Shown here: positions 44,312 to 56,400 of the stretch, in pieces
Layout: each line of letters starts with the position of its first letter
How positions within the stretch are numbered: the stretch's first letter is position 1
Origin: Xenopus tropicalis
Taxonomy: Eukaryota > Chordata > Amphibia > Anura > Pipidae
Assembly (NCBI RefSeq): GCF_000004195.4
Contig: NC_030681.2
Span: 141,914,006-141,978,005 of the forward strand
Reading direction: 5' to 3'
Length of the DNA: 64,000 nt
Notes under the pieces: generated by a model
Databases searched by the model: none
What the model was told of the DNA's origin: nothing
Seen by the model: only the letters and a program-made list of their open reading frames with translations
Made by a program: the position numbers and the translations under genes

Positions 44312-46107
44312 TTTTGGGGTTGGTTTGGACCCCTGTATGCATGTTCTGTATGTTCTTTGGTCGCCATATTAACACCCTGCTCACATTCCCCAATTGGGGT
44401 GTAGACATTAGGGCAGCTAGCCAACCTGGACGTTGGAAAGGGGATTAATGAAGGTTTTTTTTCTTATACAGATGAGGAAACCTCCCCATCCAGCACTTGC
44501 ATCTGGTTCCAATTAGATTCACCTTTGCTTTTATATGAGCCGACAGTAAATGTAAATAACCTGAAGATTCCAAAACACGGACCTGGCAAGTGTCCCCCTA
44601 TAAACAGAAAGGGCAGTGTTATGTTAACGCCTGGCTGCACTTGATGTGGGGGCATTTATGGCAACTTGTTTCATCTGCTAGGATGTTATTTTTAGACCCC
44701 TCGTAGCAAACTCAGAAAGGAAGTGAGTCTGTGCCTTTTATTACCAGCCATTACACGATGTGTAGAACACTGAGTACATGAGCTATAGGATGGGAGAATT
44801 CCTCACTATTCAGGCTAATACGAATGCTGTGCACGGGCGCTCAGAGACCCCCTCTATTCAATTCACTAGATTATAAAAATGTTACTGCTATGATATCATT
44901 TATGAGCCATAAAAGCATAGTGTACCCCCATCTAAACTGCATAAGGATACAAGGTAGGAATGTTTAACCCTACATTCTCTGACAGCTGCCATCACTCCAA
45001 TTATAGGATAGACAGAACAGGCAGGCTTCCAATTTGCATTGAGCTACAATAGCACCACTGCAGGTAGTTGTAGTTCACCTTTGGCTAGAGAGCTGCTTAA
45101 CAATCACACTGTGAAAGAACACTCCCCCTGCAGTTTTTGTAGGGAGTAACATTCCCCATATTGTATATGGAAATTCAAAACCATAAAAGCTTTCCTTTCT
45201 TGATATGGTGCTTAAAAATGTTAAATCACGTGACCAGATTAAATTACTAGGCACCAACTGTAAATGATGAGCATTTATAAGAATAAAATATATTTATGGG
45301 GCTCATGTATATATAAAGTTACTAAAGAGTTCCATGACCATAAAGCCAAAGGCTGCAGGGTACTTTTATACTTGTTATGGAACTTCAAGGTAACTTCTAA
45401 TCTGATATTTAACAAGGTATAAATATCCTAAGTAGCATATGCCAGTTAGCATTCGGAAAAGGTTAAATGGTCAGGGGAAAAATTTTTTTTGCCGCGCGCC
45501 AATTTTTACCCCTTCCAATCCTAATTGGGTCCCATGGGAGAAAAGCGCTTTACAAATGTTTTGTTGTTGTAATTAGTAATTCCGATTTGGTTCGGGATTC
45601 GGCTGAAGCAGTCAGGGTGGGTTCGGCTGCACCCAAAAAAGTGAGTTTGGTGCATCCCTAGTTATATTGTTATATTATAATTTATTTAGAATACATGAGT
45701 TTGACCAGTGACTTAGCCCTAGTTACAAATGATGGCCTCATTGAGCACCATATATATTTTACAGGATCTTTATGGCTCATGTATTATATAATTTTCACAA
45801 AGGGGCACATTATATAAAGAGTGCAAGAGTATCAGGTAGGGAGATAAAAAAAAAAAAAAGAAAAACACAATTATTTTAAGATTCAGGGCTCTTTCTCATT
45901 TTGAAATATTTTCAAAAACTAACAACCCATTGTACGAACATGTTTGCCCTCATTATTTAACTGCATATCAGCTGCCATAGGCATGTCCTAGGAACCTTTG
46001 CACCAGTAACTACTTTTTTTGTGTTTCCCATAGTGGCTCCTCCCCCACATTCTCCTACCTTCTTTATTAAGACTTACGATGTTAAAGCTCTAATTAATGG
46101 TTGGTTC
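44312..46107. other. Intergenic, no gene seen; fragments of known families
   Basis: 44460-44700 is complex, repeat-free sequence. 45318-45425 is a decayed relative of 32700-33060; 45568-45661 is an inverted piece of the AGGGATGCACCAAA family. Confidence 0.45.
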
Positions 46108-46110
46108 TAA

Positions 46111-46482
46111 AGGTCCCCATACACATACCAATTCTAGCTGCCGCTATGGGTCCCTTAGACCGATTCAGCAGCTTATCGGCCCGTGTATGGGCACTACTGA
46201 TGGGCCTGCCTGACCGATATCTGGCCTGAAATAGGGCAGATCTCGATCGAGCAGGTTAGAAAATCTATTCGGATCTGGGACCGCATCGGCTCGTTGATGC
46301 GGTCCCCGAACAGACTGCCCCATTGCCGCCAATATAATTAGATTGTTTGGCCCCAGGGCCAAGCGGTCGAATTAGCCTACACGCTCCCCGATATCACCCA
46401 CCTGTAGGTGGGGATATCAGGTGAAGATCCGCTAGCTTGGCAATCTCACCAAGCGAGCGAATCTTAATGTGTATGGGGACCT
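46111..46482. mobile_element. MITE with AGGTCCCCATACACA ends
   Basis: Ends AGGTCCCCATACACAT and ATGTGTATGGGGACCT are inverted repeats, flanked by TAA (46108-46110) and TTA (46483-46485). The interior has CGATATC palindromes, like the family at 3638. Confidence 0.75.
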
Positions 46483-46598
46483 TTAGCCTTTGTCACATCA
46501 AAAAGAGGCCAAGTGAAGCTAGATGTTATGTCGAGCAACCAAACTAACAGAATTTAGGAGGCACCAGGCAAGATCAATGGTCAGAGGAAGCCTACACC

Positions 46599-46604
46599 TT
46601 TATT
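46599..46604 (-). terminator. Possible poly(A) signal for the zpax gene
   Basis: AATAAA on the minus strand, about 0.8 kb beyond the tentative last zpax exon. No closer canonical signal was noted; assignment is weak. Confidence 0.25.
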
Positions 46605-47378
46605 AAAGCTACAGTTAGTTATATTTTCCGTCAAAACTGCCATTTTTTTACAGTCTGTCTATTAAACTGTAGCTGTGAGTGGTTGCTGAGGGAGGCTCCC
46701 TTAAAAGCTCAGTCCGTTTTAGCATCCTCCAGTCTCCAGCAGAATAAACCAAGGAGTCAGTTAGTTATAATTAACAAAAAATGCGCACTTTTAATAAAAT
46801 AGACATCTGGGAGGTCAAAGTTGGGACGGGATATTCAATCTATAAGGAAAAGGGAAAAAACAGTCAGAACTGCAGAAGTCTTACTACTTTGCCAGAGCCT
46901 GGACTGGTGCTGTAGATTAGCACATGGACTATGTTGTCCTCTGAATCCAACCTCTTCCCACCCACAATTGGTCTCCAGCAAGCAGATAAAGCTCCATATA
47001 ATTAAGATCATATCCAGTCTATATAAAAATGTGCCCCCCAAGGCTATTCTGTGTAAAACAGCAATGAAAAGGGGACTGTACATTTTGTACAACATCATCA
47101 TTTCTCCTACTCCCATTCAGTCACCCAAGTGATCAAAACCAACATTTCTTACATTTTCTAAAGCTTGATGGTACATCAGATTTTAGTAGCAAAGCACCAG
47201 AAGAGACGTACTGATGTCTGTCTGTGTCAAGTTCGGCACTCCTCCCTGGTTTGGAAAAAAAAAAACCAATGGCTCTAATGAGATCTGCTTTTAGAGATTG
47301 GTAAACATCTGCATGAGTGGGGGCTCCTTTCACTTCTGATAGGACGACTGTCGCCATTAGACAACAGATCCAATGAGA
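46605..47378. other. Likely zpax 3' flank/3'UTR, no other gene seen
   Basis: Open frames at 46821-47132 and 46835-47116 oppose each other and have no conserved features. Confidence 0.4.
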
Positions 47379-47407
47379 TCACAGTCTATGAAAACTCGGG
47401 GGAGTCA
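47379..47407 (-). CDS. zpax: zpax tentative last exon
   Basis: Acceptor TTATTTCCAG; in phase 1 it adds VTPPSFHRL and stops (TGA at 47379-47381). It gives no transmembrane anchor, unlike many ZP proteins, so another 3' exon may be the real one. Confidence 0.35.
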
Positions 47408-50400
47408 CTGGAAATAAAAGAACTTCCTATCAATATTGCTGGGATAGAGCCAGCTATATTCAATTACCAAAAGTCACTTGACTCATGATAGCAAATATGG
47501 GATTGGCTGGTACAAGATACCTTTGAAACACTGCAGTAACCCTTTCTTCAGTAATAATACTCTCAATACCTTTCTATAATGGCTGCAAGCATGCCTATGA
47601 AAACACATGGGTTAACTCACCGCTTCTCTGCCTAGCTGGGATGCAAGATTTCGTGCATAAGGGATCAGAATATAACTGTACAGCATTGCAAATGATCACA
47701 CTGCAGTGAAAGTAGATCTGTGGGAGAGAACACAAACACTTTTACTACCCCCCAGATCTTTAGCTGCACAGGGTTATATTGACATAGGTTCATTTCTGTA
47801 GATGGAATAAATCAGACTGGCATTTTAACTCCAGCTTCTTGAAAATGATGGAACATTCAATAAAGAAAAATATATGTTCCTGTCTAAGAGCAGTAGGCAC
47901 CAAGCTACTGATGATATAATATACCTAAACAAAATTGTTCAGCCTTGCCACTTGGACAACTGTCAGTATAGCCAATATTTGTAGCCAGCATGCCACTAAC
48001 AGCTGGTCTGTGATGCCCTCACTATTTAATATTGTTCTTAAGGCTCAAGAATTCAAACCCACAGGAGCCAAAAACCTGAGAACTGGTCTGTCACCTCTCC
48101 CAAGTAGGCCCGGCCTGCATTCATAAAGGTAAACATCTTCACTTCAAACCGCTTAAGGTGACTGGGGTATTTGACCCTGGAGTCTGCAACCACCGGATGA
48201 AATATGGTCTGGAAGGTCTCGATAAATTCACAGCTGTGGGAGGAGGAAATAAAGCTTTCTGTAGGGAAAACACACAACGCGGGGGAACGAGAGATATTTA
48301 TAGTTTAATTGTTTCCCCATTACAAATGAAGGCAGAGGTTTTCTGTTAATAATGGTCCCTAAATTTCCCCAAGTTCTTCTGTCAAATAAAACCAAACCTT
48401 CAAATTTTATTTCAGTAGGAGGAAGAATCTGAATATATTTATAAAACAGTAGAACTGCTTGGATGAGTGGTGAAACGTCTTCAATGATTACATAGCAAGT
48501 CCAGTTGCTTTAGATTTATTTATACTAGATATACCATGACCTGGATGAATGAAAATCTTCATAGACATAGTAGAACCGATTACTTCTTTGCATCAAAAAC
48601 AGGGTTTTGTTTAGTCCCATTAACTTAAATGAATTTTGTGGTCACAGCCTCATTGCACCCCACCTATTGGATTAAATTTAGTGATAAGCACAACCTTTCC
48701 ATTTAAGCTATAGGTTTATATAGGAGCAGTGGCCATCTCCATGTTCTAGCTCCCATCCCCAGCTACAGTCAGGTGATCCCAGTGGAGCCAATAAAAGGGC
48801 AACCGTTTGATTTTTAACCTTGAAAGCAAGTAAGTTACAGGCAAAACTCAATCCCTGTGTAAAATGTATAATGAAGCAGTAGAATTCTTAATGAACCAGA
48901 TAAGAGTATAGGACTAGACCGGGGGGTGACAGATTTAGTTTGGCCACATCCTAATTGCAACCCTGTCTAATGCTTTAAAGTTTAAACTGGTTAGCACAAC
49001 GTCCCCCCCCCCCTTTTTTTTTTTTACTATATATTGAGTTCAAGGTTTTTTTTTTCATGATGCATCCATATTCTGTCCTATTTTAACTAATTTTTGCCCA
49101 CGAAGTTGATCTTTAGCTCAAGTGCATCAAAGTTTGTAATTTGAAATTAGTTGGTATTTGAACAATTCTTTTGTTGAGGATGTATTATTTGGAGAACCCC
49201 TTCCATCAGCAAAACATTGAGCAGATTACCATTTGTATTATTTCTGAAGGATTTGCTGTTGGCCTAGTCTTCATGGTTCTAACTGGTTCAATGTACTTTG
49301 CCTCCCCTTCACTCTGTATGAAAAGGTGTCCGAAGATGTTGGGCTTCTTACCTGTTGACTACAACATCCCACTTTGGAAAGCTGGTTTTATCAGGGGAAG
49401 CTGTAGCCCAGCAGTTATCCAAAAAGAGTTCTAGCTGGGGGTCCACGCTATAAAGGAGTTCAACTTCAAAGTACAAGGGATCCATCAAGTACTTTACAAC
49501 AGGGTATTCTGAATCGCCATAGAAGGTAGAGTAGCTGCTGTCTGTAGCGGTCGGTTGGGGTAAAACACAAATTTCATCACATCTCAAAAAGTAAAGGTCA
49601 GGCAGCTTCTGCCAAGTACTAGCAATGCTTAAAAGCAATAGAGAGTCTTACCTTTGCTTAGTCGTAAAACCAATTCAATGGTGCCAAATGCTGACTGAGC
49701 GCTTGGTGTTGGTGGAGTTTCAAACCCATACTGAAGAATCAAGGTTTCATTTGTTGTGTAGTTACAAGCAACGTGAAGCCTGTTAGAAGGTATAGTTGAC
49801 AACATCAAACCTGTTACTACAGCATTTGAAGAATTACAGCAGTCAATTGTAGGCCATGTGTGGGCTTGATCGTAGTTGCATAGGCCTTGGCTGGTCTAGA
49901 ACAAGCTATCACTTACTTGAAGGCAGCCTCGGTCACTCCAGGTCTGTAATAGTAGACGTCGTTTTCATAAATCATCATAGTTTGGGTGAACTACAAAAAT
50001 ACAGAGTATTTAAAAGGATGACAACAAATACAAACCAACAAATTTCACAATCCCAACATTACCTTTCTTGTGGTGAGGCAGGCATTCACAGGAAACACAA
50101 ATTTTGCGGCGCTGGATGTGTAGAAGACAGGCCTACATGATTTGTCCCTCAGTACAAGCTGAGAAAGCTCCATGTCCGGTACAGTAGAGAGTTTTAGTAC
50201 AGTAACAGCAATGGTCCCATTGGCAAAGCAGTCTTTAAAGAAAGCGGGTGGCACAAAACAATGGATGTTATAGACATTGTCTTAACTCCATGCAAAAAGG
50301 AATATTTCTTAATTTACCTATAAGCTTTTCAGTAGGGTAACTGCACGAAACAGAAAACGTAGACATGGGATTTCCATTGGAACTATCAACAAGTGTTAAG

Positions 50401-53400
50401 GGGAGTGTCACAATCATTCCAGAGTTACTGGTATCCTATAAAACCAAAAAGGTTAAAAAAAAAATAACCAAATTGACCTTATGAAACTTACAAGTCAAGG
50501 TTTTGAAGAAGCTTATAGACAACATGGCATGTTCAGATAACCGGGATAAAGTAAAAAGGCATCCACTAGCCCTTTAATCCATGCAAGGTTCTGCAGAACA
50601 TTTAAGTATTCACTTTGCTTTTCTATCCAGCAGAATGGTAATTGGCAATGCACAACTAGCAAATTATATAGAGCCAATATGGTGCTCACTTCAGGGGTCA
50701 GCTGTAAGGTCCCCAAGTACTAATCATATAAAAGAGAGGTTGAGTGGCCTGTAAATTGTGAGCCAGCATAGGATTTATATTGACAGATCCTGTCGCTTAC
50801 TCATGTCAACCAGGACATCTAGTCAGACCACATGTGTGGATAAACAAATGAACATGTAACCAACCAGCCATATTGGCTTTGGATGGATGCAGAGCCACTT
50901 GGTCTGCAATAAACAAAATACAAGACAAGTTCTGTGCATTAATGCACAATGAAATCTCAATGCCTAGAACTTAATCTCAGTTACATTGAGTTGGCTGTTG
51001 GACACTTCAGTTGCACAATTTAAATCCCAAGTTGCGCTATTTACTCCCCATTGCAACCTTACCTCATACATGACACTGTCTGAATATCGATTTGCTGTGA
51101 TTGTGTAATGGGTGCTATTAGCCGTGAACACTAATCCACTAGTCTGGGCAGTTCCTGGAGTCAACAGGGTGTTTTTTACAAAAGGAACCCAATTTGTATC
51201 CACATTCCCACGTTTAACAATCACGTTCAGTGCGTTCTGATCGCAGTATCCGGAAGGTTCAGGTAACACTATTAAACACATAGATATGTCAGTGAAAAAC
51301 TAGTCATTCTGAAACAAGAGTGCCTGAACAAAGTACAGTTAATTATAACATGGAATTGTTTGTGTTTAAAGAACATTTGTGATAGGAGATAAGCATTCAG
51401 CCCATATCCTACTAATGGAGCATTTTTATTATAGTGTTTAAGCCATCATCACCAATGATGTTGCCCATAGCAACGAATCAGCAATGAGATTTTAACTCAC
51501 TGGTGAATTTGGCTGAAACCCTAATAAATATGCCCCCTATGTGAGCCATTAGCCTTAGGCTGGGCCCTCTAATCCAGCGTTTTTGGCCCCTGTTTTGGAA
51601 GGTCTTAAAATAGGGTGCACTTGAAAATTTAGAAACAAGTCTAGAACACCCACCTGGAGGGGCAGCCTGATTGCAATTTGAGAGATATCCAAGATTTTTT
51701 TTTAAGGGACGCAATAGCCTTACCCAAATGTAACCATGTTTGCACCCTGATCTAGTAATATGAACACACTTTCCTGGTCTAGTAACCAATAGCAACAGGA
51801 AATTGACTTTGGTTGGCATATTACAATTAGAATATGGGTTTCTATATAGGGACAAACACTACAAGCCGGTATGGAGTAGACCCAGTCCTATCACAGATGT
51901 GAATATTTAGTCCTTACCAGCATCCTGAACCATTGAAACAATAGTTGTCGTACAGGTGAAGGTCTCATTATTTGGAATGATCTTAAATCCAAAGGTAACG
52001 ATGAGGACGTAAGCTCTTGTGGTTTCACCAATATACTGAAACATATCATGGTGTTAGCCATAGTTGTATTTGAACAGCTGGAAATATAACAGACCATGCA
52101 TTACCTCTATCTTTACGTTCTTATCAGAAAAAGGAACAGTTATCCTGTAGGCGACACTTCCATTTGGATACGTTATCGTCGTTAAGTTGTAGTTCCTTGC
52201 CGCCAGTTGTGGTATTGTCAGCGTTTCAGTCCCAACAGTTACATTTATCAGCTGAACGTCAGGAAGGAACGGACCAATGGTTACGTTGAATGTTTTTGTT
52301 GTTGGAATGGTCCCTACAAGAATAAAAGACATATTAGCAGAAAAATAATTATGTTGAGCAAAAGTATTGATATTTTCTTACAAACCATTTATTATGAGAG
52401 GAGGCTGCGCATCAAAGGGTGTAGTGATTTCTTTAATGATAGTGTGTTTGGTTACACCCCACATACTGTCGTCCCACTCGTGTTCAAGGAACACATTGAT
52501 GCTGTATGTAATGCCATAATTTCCATTGGATACATGGCTCTGAAAATGGGACCAAAAAAAATAGACACATAAATTAAACACAATAAAAGGCCAATCCATA
52601 GCTGCTTAGGCCTACTCTTAACCGTCCAACAGAGTCTTTCCCTTGATACACTCATAAGCAGAGCATGTACATTGAAAATACTGACAGATAAGCTGCTGGA
52701 CTTAACTGTTCCTACAGTCGACTATGGTCTGCTGAATCCTTTGACAAGCACCTTTATAGTAAAATTATTGACCAGCTGGATATATATGCCAGTAGCATTA
52801 ACAGCCCAAGACCCCTATGGACAATAAAGGCTAAAGAAAAAAACATTTTTAGGTTATTTTAGATATGCCAAATAGGAAAGACTACAAGTACATAGATATT
52901 AATGCCTACATGTCTGAAAAATTCACTTCCGTACTAGGGAGACTAATGAACATCGAACAGTATTGCAATTGGCATCTGATGAAAACAGCCTTTTCTATAA
53001 TAGGTTTACCTCTCATTGTACATCCCACATAACTTATATTCTGGGGACAGATACTAAACTTTGAGACTCCAGAGACAGAATGGTTTTTTCTCCTGACCCC
53101 TTATTGAACATCCTATCAAACTGACCTGTTAATAAGGACGATGCCTACTAGGGGCAACTAATGTCATACCTGAACTACAAAAGCAAGCACCATACCTAGA
53201 CATGTGACAACACACATCCACAAAACAGTCTTTTTGCTATTCTGATGCACCCACAAGACAATGACTGGGTGCTGCTGTGCACTTGAAAGAAGACCGCAAT
53301 AGTTTGGAAGTCACAGGTAAAGTACTTAAGGATTGATGAAGAATATCGAAGCTGCAGAATTTGCTTGGCATAGAGACATTATACACAAGTTGTAACACAA

Positions 53401-56400
53401 GTTGTAGCCATAAAACACTTGTTGGCGGCCTTTATCACCCATGATAACTCAAGTCTTCTACTTGATTTTACTCTCACCTTATAATAGCCACCTTGGGCAC
53501 CTACTGGCACAGTAACCGTAGTATCAAGGTAGTTGTCAACCAACCCATATTTTCTATTGGCAATTTCAGCGCTGTTCAGAGTGCGGAGGTCAACGCCAAA
53601 TGCAATGCGGCTGTTCTTGAGACGGCTAGCACCAATCAGTAGGGGCAAGATGACTTTGGGCACAGACCATGTAATCAATTGCTTTGTAAACTTCACATCA
53701 TCTGCAGGGAAGATTCCGTATTAGCCATCTGAGCCAAGGATCTCAAGACCGGTATCTCAAACAAAATTGTGTCTACAAGTTCAAGTACTAGGGATCCCTG
53801 ATGCAGATAGTGACATTTTTAATAGAGTTTGCAATTGGTTATTTATGGTTTTTCAGCAGCTTCCCAGTGTGAGATTCTAGTTGCTGTCTGGATGCTACGG
53901 CCTAATTTACTCTAACAGCCAGGAATTGATTTCAATGAAAAAGACTGGAAGATGAATAGGAGAGGGCCTGAATGAAAAGATAAGTAACAAGTACATTATA
54001 GCTGTAGTTTTTCTATTGGCGTCAGTTATCCCCATCTGAAAGCTGACAGAAGAGGAAGGCAAATAATTAAACTATAAAAAATATAAAAGAGCAGTCAAAA
54101 AGCTGAATAGAACGTTTTATAACATGCTAAACGTTATCAAGGGGATCTAAAGCCTAAACAAAGTACTGTAAGCTTTCTCAGGGTGTTCCGGAGCACTTTT
54201 ACGACCCAATACACATCCATAGAAAAGGCATGGAGAGTTAGGGTTGCTGCTGATCTTCAAAGAGAGCTGTTGAGCTGCAGGCCTAATAATTGCAGTTTAA
54301 AACTGCCTATATCTCAGAAACCACTAAAAATTGATTCATGTAAATTTAAAAAAGTGCTCAGAGGACCAGTGAGTATATTATTAATTCATTTATTTGGGTT
54401 AAGATCCCCTTTAAAGGTGACCTACCTTTATATTAATGAATGAGCAGTATTTGTGCATGGGTTGGTGAAGGACTTACCAACTGGGCAGGCCACAGCCGCA
54501 TCAATCATAAGGATTAGCCAGCGCTGTTTGTACAATATTGTGGATCTCACAGAAGAAAAGTTCACACCTCCAATCTTAGGGGGAAATAAGTAACGTTATT
54601 AGTGTGACATTCATGGTATATACGCCACTGGCGGCAAGTATAAAGTACTCATTTGTAGTAATAGAACATAGGAGAAAAGGGAAAGTCAGGGAGGTTGGGG
54701 CCTTAGTGTAAATATGTAATTAGGAATTACTGTGACCCTCCAACTATCGTTGAACTCCAACTCCCAGAACCCTCTAAAAGACTTGTGAATTTTCTTACAT
54801 TTAGAAGTTGCGTTTCTGCAGTTTTGTATGGAGACCGTAGCAGCATTCTCGATTCAGTTATATTTATGCCATAGCCAATCTTTTGAGCATCCCTGACCAG
54901 CATTGCTTTTCGGGTCGACGGCAGGTGGAACACCACTTGCCAGATGGACACAAGCCCGGCCACTGCCTGAAATGTAAAGGGAACGGCGGTGAGCAGGGCA
55001 GCTTAACTATCCAATCACAAGGTCTAAACTGTAAAAAATACTTTCCACCTAGTGATCCAAATGTAGGGTACTGGGAATCCCCTGAAACAAAGTCATTGAC
55101 ATTTAAACAATAGAAGTCATAGGTGTCCATTTTAATATACAAAAGAGATTCTCTTTATTACTGTACAACACCACCTGCCCCACTGGGCTGGCTTGCATGC
55201 CGATTGGCTGGACTGCCTAGAGACGTGTGGCTCCTATTATTTCTGGGTCTTTTTTTACCTTTGATATGCATCAATGGTAAATACTGGCCAACTGGATTGT
55301 CAGTCATAGTGGCCAAATGCAATCTGGAAGACTTCTATAATCAGGGTAGGACTGGGCTGCCGCGACACCGGGAAAATCCCGGTGGGCCCCAGCAGCCCAG
55401 ACCCGACCCTTGCCGGCACTCACCCTGCCCGACCGCTCCTCCCCGACGTGTTAAATTAATGCGCTTGGGGGAGAATGTTGGGTAGGTGGCCCTGTGAGGG
55501 GGTTAGGGGGGCCCCTGCGGGGGAGGGGTAGGGAAAGCGGCCAGCAGGGGCACCTGCAGGGTCCCTAGGGCGGGAGCCCTGATGGGCCCTTCACCCCCCA
55601 GTCCGACCCTGTCTATAATGGTCTGGCCATCCAAGACCCTCACATATATAGACAAACAGGTATTCTTAAGAGCCCAGAAATACCCACCCATGTATGGCCA
55701 TCATAAACTTTAGCCAATTATGGGCTACATATAGAACTTTCTATTCAAAATATGGGGAGCCTATAGCAATTCAAGTTCAAGTACATTTCTAGGTGATCTT
55801 AACCCAAAACAAATAAATATGACACTAGAGTCACTGACACTCTTGGGCTTCAAAGAGCTGCTGAGCCGACGCCTTCATAGTATACATACGAGACCTGTTA
55901 TCCAGAATGCTCGGGACCAAGCTAAAATGGCAGCTGCTATCTTAAACAAAGGGAGTTCTATGGCCGTTTACTCAGGTATGGTAAAGCTTTCTGCAGAATA
56001 TAGTTTTGTAGCTTGCACTATTGTAGCAAATCTAAAAACAGAATGTGTGGAATTCTTGTCCTGAAGTGGTTTAGTACAGGGTTAATCCAGGGCCTTGTCC
56101 CATCCCCATCTTAGAGTCAGATGGAGTTTACTGGAGACAAAAATCCATTAAAACAGATGTTTTAATGGATCAGCTAGAAGTTAGGCAGGTCCTATGGACA
56201 TGTCTGGTTCCAACCTTGTCTACAATTTAAAAAATATGTCATTTAAGTTTGGTCCTGTATACCTCTGGAAAGGCAGCGACCCAGTCCTCTGGCTCATCCT
56301 GGAGGGCACTTTCAGCAATCATTGGGATCTTGCGTCTTACGGAGACCTAAAGAGAACGATTAGACGACCATGGTTTATCATTTCACATTTACTGTATATT

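Noticed and set aside
49780..49901. Upstream extension of zpax exon p
   Set aside because: The frame is open from an earlier CTAG, but the intron to exon o would be about 21 bases and out of phase; the TTCTAACAG acceptor at 49780 fits both phase and ZP-C alignment.
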